Shown: positions 1 through 8,170 of the stretch, piece by piece
How positions within the stretch are numbered: position 1 is the stretch's first letter
Layout: each line of letters starts with the position of its first letter
DNA from: Pseudomonas asuensis
GTDB taxonomy: Bacteria > Pseudomonadota > Gammaproteobacteria > Pseudomonadales > Pseudomonadaceae
Assembly (NCBI RefSeq): GCF_014646755.1
Contig: NZ_BMNW01000004.1
Coordinates: forward strand, 434,001-498,000
DNA length: 64,000 nt
Direction of reading: 5' to 3'
Program-made: the position numbers and the translations under genes
Notes under the pieces: model-generated
What the model saw: only the letters and a program-made list of their open reading frames with translations
The model's database searches: none
What the model was told of the DNA's origin: nothing

Positions 1-130
1 GGACGAGCGCGACTCGCATTGATGATCAGGTGCAGCTCTTCGGCTGTCCCTTAAGCTTAACCAAGGTTTCGCCAAACCGTCATCTTTCCTGAGCAGGCTA
101 AAGGCTCCACCTTTGCTTGGGAGATACGGT
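1..130. other. Left-edge non-coding or cut-off stretch
   Basis: No gene can be supported here. Short open frames run in from the left edge (one plus-strand frame stops at about 20-22), but too little remains to identify any of them. The last bases before position 131 carry the Shine-Dalgarno of the small gene that follows. Confidence 0.4.
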
Positions 131-322
131 ATGGCCATGCGTATGGACAGCGATTTTCTCGATGCTAAAACTCGCCGCAAACTGGCTGATCAACGTCGCA
201 TGGCTTTTCGCCGTGCCATTGAGGATCGTAACGAGCAGCTGCGTTTAGAGCAGGAGTTAACGGATTATCCTGAGCTGCTTTCCGCCCCTGTGGTCATGAG
301 CGCTCAGGTATCAGCCCACTGA
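131..322 (+). CDS. Small charged hypothetical protein (PA3496-like)
   Basis: 63-residue soluble protein, very rich in Arg, Glu and Asp, with no signal peptide or membrane segment. The core RRKLADQRRMAFRRAIEDR is followed by an acidic stretch and 'DYPELLSAP'. From memory this resembles the small PA3496-type family of Pseudomonas, called putative envelope-integrity proteins; no biochemical role can be read from the sequence. ATG at 131 is preferred over a TTG at 113 because GGAG lies about 8 bases upstream of it. The last 29 bases overlap the 3' end of the convergent LysR gene, so the two transcripts are antisense to each other at their ends. Confidence 0.6.
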   Translation: MAMRMDSDFLDAKTRRKLADQRRMAFRRAIEDRNEQLRLEQELTDYPELLSAPVVMSAQVSAH

Positions 323-1247
323 TCCGTTCGGCTAATGCGGTGATTCGACTCCGTTCTTCCCGAATGAAGTTAAAAAACGCCTGTGCCACAGGGGACAGGC
401 GTTTACTACGCGGGTGAACTACACACCAGCTACGATAGAGCGGTAACTCCTGCACGGGCAGCTCGCACAGTAGCCCAGCGTTGAGCTCTCGATAAGCTGC
501 CAGCCGCGGGAGCAAAGCAATGCCCAGCCCTGCAATAACGCCTTCTCGTATGGCTTCCAGTGAAGTCAGCTCCTGTATATCGGAAAAATGAGCACGCTTT
601 TGCTTGAAGTGTTCATCACAAGCTTTTCGTGTACTAGAGCCGGACTCACGTATCAACAGTGGATAGGCGCTCAAATCTTTCAAGGTCAGGCTGCCGGATT
701 GGCAAGCGGGGTGCTCCGGTGCGGCCAACGCGATAATTTCATTATTAAGAAAAGGCAGGAACTCCAGATCTCGATCGGAAGGCACCAAGGACATGATTAC
801 GATTTCATCACGGTTTTCAGAAAGCCGCCTGAGCATGTGGTCGTGGTTGCCTACGCAGAGATGGACACTGACTTCTGGATGCTGTTGTTTGAACGCTGCA
901 AACAGATGAGGGGCCAGGTACTGCGCGCTGGTTTCTACGCCCAGGCGAAGTTGTCCATGAAGCGAGCCCAGGAGATTGGAAAGTTGCATATCGAGGCTGT
1001 TGAGGCGCCCGAAAATATCCTGCCCTGCACGTAACAAGGCTTCGGCCGCTTCGGTGAGGTACAGCTTTCTGCCGCTGTACTCAAATAAAGGCTGACCAAG
1101 CAGCTCTTCCAGCTGACGTATCTGCAAGCTGACAGCAGGTTGGGTCAACGCCATGATATCGGCTGCACGGCTGTAGGAGCGCGTTTCGCAAACAGCCTCA
1201 AAGACTTGCAATTGGCGTAATGTCATACGCATCAAGGGTTTACGCAT
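294..1247 (-). CDS. LysR-family transcriptional regulator next to pyruvate carboxylase
   Basis: 317 residues, the usual LTTR length. The N-terminal winged helix-turn-helix spans about residues 7-65 (TLRQLQVFEAVCETRSYSRAA, then LTQPAVSLQIRQLEELLGQPLF), followed by a periplasmic-binding-protein-like effector domain (about 95-300). It is divergent from the split pyruvate carboxylase genes, an arrangement recalled from P. aeruginosa (PA5437 beside the carboxylase genes), so control of those genes and of itself is the likely role. A perfect dyad at 1272-1291 in the shared intergenic region is the candidate operator. The effector is unknown. The family resembles CbbR-type LTTRs, which is inference only. 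Confidence 0.88.
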   Translation of the reverse strand: MRKPLMRMTLRQLQVFEAVCETRSYSRAADIMALTQPAVSLQIRQLEELLGQPLFEYSGRKLYLTEAAEALLRAGQDIFGRLNSLDMQLSNLLGSLHGQLRLGVETSAQYLAPHLFAAFKQQHPEVSVHLCVGNHDHMLRRLSENRDEIVIMSLVPSDRDLEFLPFLNNEIIALAAPEHPACQSGSLTLKDLSAYPLLIRESGSSTRKACDEHFKQKRAHFSDIQELTSLEAIREGVIAGLGIALLPRLAAYRELNAGLLCELPVQELPLYRSWCVVHPRSKRLSPVAQAFFNFIREERSRITALAERISGLIPERS

Positions 1248-1271
1248 GGCTGGGCTGGGCTCTTCTTTTAC

Positions 1272-1291
1272 CTATAAGTAATACCTTATAG
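1272..1291. promoter_or_regulatory. Candidate LysR operator, perfect 7-bp dyad
   Basis: CTATAAG and CTTATAG form a perfect inverted repeat with a 6-bp spacer. The inner part reads TAA-N8-TTA, close to CbbR-type LTTR half-site spacing. It lies 25 bp upstream of the LysR start and about 110 bp upstream of pycA, between the divergent genes. The dyad is seen directly; binding by the adjacent LysR is inferred. Confidence 0.55.
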
Positions 1292-1400
1292 ATACGCTAA
1301 TAATTATTGATTTTCCATAATCCTAATAGGCGTCTAGGTTTTAGAGCGAACAAGAACAAATGCCCAAAAGGGCATCCTATCTCGCTCAAGAGGCCGGCGT

Positions 1401-2816
1401 GTGATCAAGAAAATCCTCATCGCCAATCGTGGCGAAATTGCGGTACGTATCGTACGTGCCTGTGCCGAAATGGGTATTCGCTCGGTAGCTATCTATTCAG
1501 AGGCTGACCGCCATGCGCTGCATGTAAAACGGGCCGATGAAGCACATAGCATCGGCAATGACCCGCTTGAAGGCTATCTGAACCCCCGAAAACTTGTGAA
1601 CCTGGCGGTTGAAACCGGTTGTGATGCCTTACATCCAGGGTATGGCTTCTTATCCGAAAACGCTGAGTTGGCAGAGATTTGTGCGCAGCGCGGGATCAAA
1701 TTTGTCGGCCCTAGTGCTGAAGTGATCCGGCGGATGGGAGACAAGACCGAGGCGCGTCGCAGCATGATGGCGGCTGGTGTGCCGTGCACGCCGGGTACCG
1801 AAGGAAACGTTGCCGATTTGGATGAGGCGCTGCGTGAGGCGGAACGTATCGGCTATCCGGTGATGCTCAAGGCTACGTCTGGAGGTGGCGGCCGGGGTAT
1901 TCGCCGCTGCAACAGTCGTGAGGAGTTGGAGCAGGCGTATCCCCGCGTGATTTCCGAAGCGACCAAGGCGTTTGGCAGTGCTGAAGTATTTCTCGAAAAG
2001 TGCATCGTCAATCCCAAGCACATCGAGGCGCAGATTCTGGCGGACCGCTTTGGCAATACCGTGCATTTGTTCGAGCGGGACTGCTCGATCCAGCGCCGTA
2101 ATCAGAAGCTCATCGAAATTGCCCCCAGCCCGCAACTGACTCCAGAGCAGCGCGCTTATATCGGTGATCTGGCCGTACGCGCCGCCAGGGCGGTGGGCTA
2201 TGAGAATGCCGGTACTGTGGAGTTCCTACTCGCAGAAGGCGAGGTGTACTTCATGGAGATGAATACCCGAGTGCAGGTTGAACACACGATTACCGAAGAA
2301 ATCACCGGTATCGATATTGTTCGCGAGCAAATCCGTATCGCCTCCGGGCAGCCGCTATCGGTCAAGCAGGAAGACATCATTCATCGCGGGTTTGCGCTGC
2401 AATTTCGTATCAATGCGGAAGACCCTAAAAACAATTTCCTGCCCAGCTTTGGCAAGATCACCCGTTATTACGCCCCTGGCGGTCCGGGTGTACGGACGGA
2501 TACGGCCATCTATACGGGTTATGTGATCCCGCCGTTTTACGATTCCATGTGCTTGAAGCTGATTGTCTGGGCGCTGACGTGGGAAGAGGCGCTGGAGCGA
2601 GGTTTGCGTGCACTCGACGACATGCGGGTGCAAGGCGTGAAAACCACCGCACCGTATTACGAAGCAATCCTGCGTAACCCAGAGTTTCGCAGCGGTCAGT
2701 TCAACACGAGCTTTGTGGAAAGCCACCCGGAGCTGACGCAGTACTCGATCAAGCGCAACCCCGAGCAACTGGCCTTGGTCATTGCGGCTGCCATCGCCGC
2801 CCATGCCGGCCTGTGA
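1401..2816 (+). CDS. pycA: Pyruvate carboxylase subunit A (biotin carboxylase)
   Basis: 471-residue ATP-grasp biotin carboxylase that uses ATP and bicarbonate to carboxylate biotin on the partner subunit. Seen: an N-terminal carboxylase domain (IKKILIANRGEIAVRIVRA), the glycine-rich ATP loop GGGGRG near residue 160, the catalytic-region signature EMNTRVQVEHT near 285, and a C-terminal biotin-carboxylase domain (FRINAED). The C-terminus has no biotin domain, so this is the separate A subunit of a split enzyme. The start is GTG, with AGAGG 8 bases upstream. A small perfect hairpin (ATGCCC, AAAA loop, GGGCAT; 1360-1375) sits in the leader. The oadA-like partner follows 11 bases downstream, so the two are co-transcribed. 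It could be labelled acetyl-CoA carboxylase AccC, but the partner argues for pyruvate carboxylase. Confidence 0.93.
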   Translation: MIKKILIANRGEIAVRIVRACAEMGIRSVAIYSEADRHALHVKRADEAHSIGNDPLEGYLNPRKLVNLAVETGCDALHPGYGFLSENAELAEICAQRGIKFVGPSAEVIRRMGDKTEARRSMMAAGVPCTPGTEGNVADLDEALREAERIGYPVMLKATSGGGGRGIRRCNSREELEQAYPRVISEATKAFGSAEVFLEKCIVNPKHIEAQILADRFGNTVHLFERDCSIQRRNQKLIEIAPSPQLTPEQRAYIGDLAVRAARAVGYENAGTVEFLLAEGEVYFMEMNTRVQVEHTITEEITGIDIVREQIRIASGQPLSVKQEDIIHRGFALQFRINAEDPKNNFLPSFGKITRYYAPGGPGVRTDTAIYTGYVIPPFYDSMCLKLIVWALTWEEALERGLRALDDMRVQGVKTTAPYYEAILRNPEFRSGQFNTSFVESHPELTQYSIKRNPEQLALVIAAAIAAHAGL

Positions 2817-2827
2817 GGAAAACAAGA

Positions 2828-4633
2828 ATGTCCAAAAAGATCTTTATTACCGATACCGTTTTGCGTGACGCCCACCAATCCCTGCTGGCAACGCGCATGC
2901 GTACGGAAGATATGCTGCCTATTTGCGACAAGCTGGACCAGGTCGGGTATTGGTCACTGGAAGTCTGGGGTGGTGCAACGTTCGATGCCTGTGTGCGCTT
3001 TCTGAAAGAAGATCCGTGGGAGCGTTTGCGTAAACTGCGGGCCGCCTTGCCCAATACCCGCCTGCAAATGCTGTTGCGGGGGCAGAACCTATTGGGTTAT
3101 CGCCACTATAGTGATGATGTGGTCGAGGCCTTTGTGGCCAAGGCGGCGGAAAACGGGATCGATGTCTTCCGGATTTTCGATGCCATGAACGATGTACGCA
3201 ATCTGGAAACGGCTATCAAGGCTGTCAAGAAAAGCGGCAAGCACGCTCAGGGCACCATTGCCTATACAACCAGCCCGGTGCACACGGTTGAGGCGTTTGT
3301 CGAGATGGGGCGCACCATGGCCGGCATGGGCGTGGACTCTATTGCAATCAAGGACATGGCCGGCCTGCTCACGCCCTATGCCACGGGTGAGCTGGTAAAG
3401 GCATTGAAAGAGGCATTGGATCTGCCGGTGTTTATCCACTCTCATGACACGGCCGGTGTGGCTGCCATGTGCCAACTCAAAGCGGTTGAGAACGGAGCGG
3501 ACCATATCGATACTGCCATTTCCAGCCTGGCCTGGGGTACTAGCCACCCGGGAACCGAGTCTATGGTCGCCGCGTTGCGTGGTACGCCTTACGACACTGG
3601 GCTGGACCTTGAGCTGTTACAGGAGATTGGTCTGTATTTCCATGCCGTTCGCAAGAAATACCACCAGTTCGAAAGTGAATTCACTGGCGTAGATACCCGT
3701 GTGCAAGTCAATCAAGTGCCGGGCGGGATGATTTCCAACTTGGCCAACCAGCTGCGCGAGCAGGGCGCGCTCAATCGCATGAGCGATGTGCTGTTGGAAA
3801 TCCCGCGAGTACGCGAAGACCTGGGTTTTCCACCGCTGGTGACGCCAACTTCGCAGATCGTAGGCACTCAGGCGTTCTTCAATGTCCTGGCGGGGGAGCG
3901 TTACAAGACCATCACCAACGAGGTAAAGCTGTACTTACAGGGCCGTTACGGCAAGGCGCCTGGTAAGGTCTGCGAATTGTTGCGCAAGCGGGCCATTGGT
4001 AATGAGGAGGTGATCGAAGTCCGGCCAGCCGACTTGCTCAAGCCAGAGCTTGATAATCTGCGTCGAGAGGCAGGTGATCTGGCCCAATGTGAGGAAGATG
4101 TACTGACGTTTGCTATGTTCCCGGATATTGGGCGCAAGTTTCTGGAGGAGCGTGCTGCCGGAACGTTGCAACCAGAGGCGTTGTTACCTATCCCTGACGG
4201 TAGCGGCACAACTTTGGCGCAGGAGGGGGTACCCACCGAGTTCGTTATCGATGTGCATGGTGAAAGCTATCGAGTAGACATTACCGGTATTGGCCTGAAG
4301 GGTGAAGGCAAACGACATTTCTACCTGTCTATCGACGGCATGCCGGAAGAGGTCGTATTCGAGCCTCTTAATAGCTATGTCTCGGGCGGTGACGGTAAGC
4401 GTCGGCAGGCGAGTGCGCCGGGGGATATCAGTACGACCATGCCGGGCAATATTGTCGATGTGTTGGTGAAGGAGGGCGATGTGGTCAAGGCAGGTCAGGC
4501 GGTACTTATCACCGAGGCGATGAAGATGGAAACGGAGATCCAGGCGTCTATCAACGGTACGGTAAAGGCGGTGCACGTAGCAAAAGGTGATCGCGTCAAT
4601 CCAGGTGAGGTATTGGTCGAGATCGAAGCCTGA
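2828..4633 (+). CDS. pycB: Pyruvate carboxylase subunit B / oxaloacetate decarboxylase alpha-like
   Basis: 601 residues. With PycA it makes oxaloacetate from pyruvate (anaplerosis, gluconeogenesis). Seen: an HMGL-like carboxyltransferase barrel from the N-terminus (DTVLRDAHQ at residues 9-17), the lysine of AIKDMAG near 175, the HSHD metal motif near 203, a conserved carboxylase domain in the middle, and a C-terminal biotin-carrier domain with EAMKMET. The biotinylated Lys is residue 566, 35 from the C-terminus as usual. The ATG at 2828 is chosen because GAGGAA, overlapping the pycA stop, lies 7 bases upstream. The sequence alone cannot exclude a decarboxylase, but no membrane oadB/oadG genes are present, which favours a carboxylase. 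Confidence 0.93.
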   Translation: MSKKIFITDTVLRDAHQSLLATRMRTEDMLPICDKLDQVGYWSLEVWGGATFDACVRFLKEDPWERLRKLRAALPNTRLQMLLRGQNLLGYRHYSDDVVEAFVAKAAENGIDVFRIFDAMNDVRNLETAIKAVKKSGKHAQGTIAYTTSPVHTVEAFVEMGRTMAGMGVDSIAIKDMAGLLTPYATGELVKALKEALDLPVFIHSHDTAGVAAMCQLKAVENGADHIDTAISSLAWGTSHPGTESMVAALRGTPYDTGLDLELLQEIGLYFHAVRKKYHQFESEFTGVDTRVQVNQVPGGMISNLANQLREQGALNRMSDVLLEIPRVREDLGFPPLVTPTSQIVGTQAFFNVLAGERYKTITNEVKLYLQGRYGKAPGKVCELLRKRAIGNEEVIEVRPADLLKPELDNLRREAGDLAQCEEDVLTFAMFPDIGRKFLEERAAGTLQPEALLPIPDGSGTTLAQEGVPTEFVIDVHGESYRVDITGIGLKGEGKRHFYLSIDGMPEEVVFEPLNSYVSGGDGKRRQASAPGDISTTMPGNIVDVLVKEGDVVKAGQAVLITEAMKMETEIQASINGTVKAVHVAKGDRVNPGEVLVEIEA

Positions 4634-4655
4634 ACAAACGGTGGAGTGGGCGGCC

Positions 4656-6719
4656 TTAGAGGACTGCCCGCTTCGCCGTCCAGGTGACATGTTGATGTGC
4701 AAGGGCTTCAGGTAACAGCGGCTCTGCCAGAAAGAAGCCTTGAGCCAGGTCGCAGCCCAGTTCGCACAGTAGATCCAGATGCTCTTGGGTCTCGATACCC
4801 TCAGCAATGATCTTGGCGCCAAACGCCCGGCTCATGTCGACCAGGGATTTGAGTAATGCCCGACGTTTATCGGCGTCTTCTACCTGAATGATGGAAGAAT
4901 CGATCTTTACGGTATTGAACGGTAGGGCCAACAGATAGGCGATATTGGAATGCCCGGTGCAGTAATCATCCAGCGATAAGCAGACACCTAAGCCTTGCAA
5001 TGTAGCAAAGGTTTCGCGCACTTGCGGGGTGATGTTTAACGGGACACCTTCGGTCAATTCGAGGGTCAGTCGTGCAGGTGTGAGCTTGGTTTCTCTTAAA
5101 ATCTCAGCTACGCGCGCGGCAAAGTTTGGGTCGGCAAACTGTAGAGGCGAGACGTTTACTGAAAGGAAATAGGCTTTTGGCCATTGAGCGGCCTGCCGAC
5201 AAGCCGTACGCAATGCCCATTCACCCAATTCCAGAATAAATCCGCTTCGCTCGGCCAAGGGTATAAAAAAGTCGGGTGATATCAGGCCGCGTACTGGATC
5301 ATTCCAGCGGAGCAGGGCTTCATAGCCAACAACCTCTGTACTTGGGCACTCATGGATCGAGTGATATTGCATGTACAGTCGGCCCTCATCCAGCGCGTGG
5401 CGCAGGTCGGCTGGCTTCAGCTCCGGGAACCCATCGGCCATTTCAAAAACCTGGCTGTCCGCACGGCAAGCAAGGGCAATTTGGTTTCGCCCCGATCGCT
5501 TGGCTCGGTAAAGAGCCCTGTCCGCGAACTCAATCAGTTGTGACTGGTCGTCCGGCTGAGGTGAGTCCTGGTCGCTGCACGCTGCACCAATGCTGACAGA
5601 AACGATCAGCAATTCATCGCCCCGCGCCTGATGAGGGATGCCCAGAGATTCGATAGCGGCACGCAGGCGCTCAGCGGTAGCGTGGGCTTGCTCCAGTGTG
5701 CAGTTAGGCAAGAGGACGGCAAATTCCTCACCTCCATACCGAGCCAGCAGGTCAACTTCACGCAATTGTTCACGCAGGGCAGAAACAATGCATTGCAGGC
5801 AGTTATCACCTGCTGGGTGCCCATACAAGTCGTTGAAGCGCTTGAAGTGGTCAACGTCCAGGATAAGCAAGGAAAAAGGAACGCCACTTGCTTCGTAACG
5901 GTTCCATAGATCATCCAGCTGCGTAACAAAGTATCGGCGGTTGGCGATACCGGTCAGCGAGTCCGTATCTGAAAGCGTTTGCAAGGTACGATTCGTACTA
6001 GAAAGGCTTTGAACACGCAGCTTCTCCCTGAGATTAAGTAAGTAGGAGTAACGCTCTGAGCGCTCCAGCCAGAAGTTAGCAAGCAGGGAAAAAGCACCCG
6101 TCACTATGGTTATGCAGGTTGTAAACAGCCCTTGGGGAAAGGTCGTACTTACAGTGAAGGCGCAGCCTATGATGACGGGAAGCACCAGTATCATGAAGGG
6201 CAGCGCATACCGGAAAGGTAAGGCTGCGGTGTTATTGGCATAGATCAGGATCAGGGGAAGCGAGAACAGACACAAGGCTCTGTCTGGTGATGAAGAAGAC
6301 AGGATAATTGCCACTGCTGCAATGAACCCGGCGAGGCATGGTAGCCAGGCGCACAGCTCCCGAACCCGATAAGAAGTGGTTTTCTTCAATATGCCAAGGC
6401 AGGCCAGTGTGGGAAGCGAAGCGCAAAGAAAATGCCACAGAATGGCTTGAAAGAAGATGTCTTTCAGTAATAGCCATTCGCATAGCAGAAAACTGTTATA
6501 GGCAAAGAACGCAGTCACATGTGACCGGTAGATATGCCGCTTGCGTCGCTTGTGAATGTCGTCCTGGTAACGATTTTCGACCATGGCGCTAAACATCAGC
6601 ACACGAGACGGATGAGCAATATCTATCTCGATTTGCTTGCCAAGATCGGTGGGTAGGGTCATGCCAGAACCTGTTTGGAATAGTGCGAAGGTCACGGTCG
6701 AACTCATAGTAAGTAGCAC
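4656..6719 (-). CDS. Membrane GGDEF-EAL cyclic-di-GMP protein
   Basis: 687 residues. A cytoplasmic N-terminal stretch (about 1-65) is followed by five or six hydrophobic helices (about 67-220, MASE-like sensor), then GGDEF and EAL domains. The GGDEF domain (about 250-415) keeps an intact GGEEF at 329-333 and the inhibitory RxxD (R320, D323). The EAL domain (about 430-675) keeps EALLRW at 467, the N of NVSP, the E of ELTEG, the DD of LDDY, the KID lysine and AEGIET. Both diguanylate cyclase and phosphodiesterase activities therefore look possible. It converges on pycB with only 22 bases between the stops. The signal sensed is unknown. A second ATG four codons in is an equally possible start. 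Confidence 0.9.
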   Translation of the reverse strand: MLLTMSSTVTFALFQTGSGMTLPTDLGKQIEIDIAHPSRVLMFSAMVENRYQDDIHKRRKRHIYRSHVTAFFAYNSFLLCEWLLLKDIFFQAILWHFLCASLPTLACLGILKKTTSYRVRELCAWLPCLAGFIAAVAIILSSSSPDRALCLFSLPLILIYANNTAALPFRYALPFMILVLPVIIGCAFTVSTTFPQGLFTTCITIVTGAFSLLANFWLERSERYSYLLNLREKLRVQSLSSTNRTLQTLSDTDSLTGIANRRYFVTQLDDLWNRYEASGVPFSLLILDVDHFKRFNDLYGHPAGDNCLQCIVSALREQLREVDLLARYGGEEFAVLLPNCTLEQAHATAERLRAAIESLGIPHQARGDELLIVSVSIGAACSDQDSPQPDDQSQLIEFADRALYRAKRSGRNQIALACRADSQVFEMADGFPELKPADLRHALDEGRLYMQYHSIHECPSTEVVGYEALLRWNDPVRGLISPDFFIPLAERSGFILELGEWALRTACRQAAQWPKAYFLSVNVSPLQFADPNFAARVAEILRETKLTPARLTLELTEGVPLNITPQVRETFATLQGLGVCLSLDDYCTGHSNIAYLLALPFNTVKIDSSIIQVEDADKRRALLKSLVDMSRAFGAKIIAEGIETQEHLDLLCELGCDLAQGFFLAEPLLPEALAHQHVTWTAKRAVL

Positions 6720-6868
6720 CCTGACCTTTTAGTGAAGTAGCTTTTTGCCATCACTAAAAGACTAAATTTAGCGAAATAGTTCACGTCCAGTAACTCCCAC
6801 CGGACCAGCGGACTAATAGCCGTCTTAATGGTGAATATGACATTTTGATATTGGTATCGCGCTAATTC

Positions 6869-6884
6869 TTGACTAAAATAGTCA
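6869..6884. promoter_or_regulatory. Palindrome overlapping a -35-like hexamer upstream of the yeeE-like gene
   Basis: TGACTA-AAA-TAGTCA is a perfect 6-bp inverted repeat (6870-6884). It overlaps TTGACT (6869-6874), a close match to a sigma-70 -35 box, with a weak TAATGA-like -10 about 14-17 bases further on. The position, 25 bp upstream of the transporter start, suggests a repressor operator. The cognate regulator is not in the immediate neighbourhood. Confidence 0.4.
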
Positions 6885-6909
6885 GGCTTAATGACGTCGA
6901 GGATTCTCA

Positions 6910-8121
6910 ATGAGCGTTTCTATTACCTCCGCAGCACCTCGCCAGATCACAACGCCAATGGTGGCGTTAGGGCTGGTGGTTCTAGGCGCTGTGTTTTTGG
7001 ATATGGCTGTCAGCGGACGGCAAGCGCTGCTGTTTATTCTGGGCGGAGCGCTGGGACTGACGCTTTATCATGCTGCTTTTGGGTTCACGTCGGCATGGCG
7101 TGTCTTTATTCGTGACCGACGTGGAGCGGGTCTGCGCGCTCAGATGCTCATGCTGGCCATCGCTGTTGTGCTGTTTTTCCCAGTCTTGGGTGCAGGTACA
7201 TTGTTTGGCCAGCCCGTTACGGGTCTGGTGTCACCCGCAGGAACGTCTGTTGTAGTGGGTGCCTTTATCTTTGGTATCGGCATGCAATTGGGAGGCGGGT
7301 GTGCTTCTGGCACACTGTTTACGGTTGGTGGCGGTAATGCACGAATGCTGGTAACGCTGCTGTTCTTTGTTATTGGCTCCGTCATTGCCACGCATCATCT
7401 GGGCTGGTGGTTCGCACTGCCATCGTTGCCAAAAATCTCCCTGGTAACCAGCCTGGGCGTCATACCCGGTATAGCTGTCAGCCTGGCGCTGTTTGGCTTC
7501 ATTGCCTGGATGACCGTACGCCTGGAGCGTCGTCGCTATGGCAGCCTGGAAGCAACTGTACCTAACGAGCATCAGGGTGCTGCACGCTTCCTGCGCGGGC
7601 CATGGCCGTTGGTCTGGGGTGCGATTGCACTGGCTATCCTGAATTTCTGTACGCTGGCTTTGGCAGGCCGTCCATGGGGTATTACCTCGGCCTTTGCGGT
7701 TTGGGGTGCCAAAGGTGCCCAGTTGTTGGGCATCGATGTCGCCAGCTGGGATTTCTGGCAATTACCGGCTAACGCCAATGCCTTGAGCCAGCCTGTATGG
7801 TTCGACATTACCAGCGTGATGAACTTCGGCATTATCCTTGGTGCGCTGATTGCTGCGGGTCTGGCCGGTCGTTTTGCGCCTAGCCTGAAGATTCCAACGC
7901 GTTCGCTGGTAGCGGCTGTAATAGGCGGCCTTCTCCTAGGCTACGGTGCCCGTTTGGCCTATGGCTGCAATATCGGGGCGTACTTCAGCGGTATCGCGTC
8001 TGGCAGTCTGCACGGTTGGCTGTGGTTGGTGGCAGCCTTTATCGGTAATAGTGTGGGTGTACGTATTCGACCCGTTTTCTTCCCGGGTGAACGTCCTGCT
8101 ACCCAGCTGACCGGCTGCTAA
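6910..8121 (+). CDS. YeeE/YedE-family membrane transporter (sulfur-species permease)
   Basis: 403 residues with about nine or ten hydrophobic segments. Two family signatures are seen: GGGCASGT near residue 131 and YGCNIGAY near 356, each carrying the conserved Cys. In the YeeE/TsuA family these cysteines line the pore that passes thiosulfate, so uptake of thiosulfate or a related sulfur compound is the best guess. No TusA-like gene is adjacent. GAGG 7 bases upstream supports the ATG at 6910. It is a single gene with its own putative promoter and ends in a strong bidirectional terminator. Confidence 0.85.
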   Translation: MSVSITSAAPRQITTPMVALGLVVLGAVFLDMAVSGRQALLFILGGALGLTLYHAAFGFTSAWRVFIRDRRGAGLRAQMLMLAIAVVLFFPVLGAGTLFGQPVTGLVSPAGTSVVVGAFIFGIGMQLGGGCASGTLFTVGGGNARMLVTLLFFVIGSVIATHHLGWWFALPSLPKISLVTSLGVIPGIAVSLALFGFIAWMTVRLERRRYGSLEATVPNEHQGAARFLRGPWPLVWGAIALAILNFCTLALAGRPWGITSAFAVWGAKGAQLLGIDVASWDFWQLPANANALSQPVWFDITSVMNFGIILGALIAAGLAGRFAPSLKIPTRSLVAAVIGGLLLGYGARLAYGCNIGAYFSGIASGSLHGWLWLVAAFIGNSVGVRIRPVFFPGERPATQLTGC

Positions 8122-8136
8122 GCGTCAGGTGAAAAC

Positions 8137-8162
8137 AAAAAGGGCCCCTAGGGGCCCTTTTT
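8137..8162. terminator. Bidirectional intrinsic terminator
   Basis: A perfect 12-bp inverted repeat (AAAAAGGGCCCC / GGGGCCCTTTTT) around a TA centre, with an A tract on the left and a T tract on the right. It therefore works on both strands, ending the YeeE-like gene (plus) and the asparaginase gene (minus). Confidence 0.92.
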
Positions 8163-8170
8163 CGTATGGC

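Noticed and set aside
4184-4822. Minus-strand open frame overlapping the pycB end and the GGDEF-EAL end
   Set aside because: It conflicts with two clear genes and shows no domain.
6704-6910. Minus-strand 68-codon frame between the GGDEF-EAL gene and the YeeE-like gene
   Set aside because: It has no good ribosome site, its composition is that of intergenic AT-rich DNA, and it covers the putative promoter region of the transporter.
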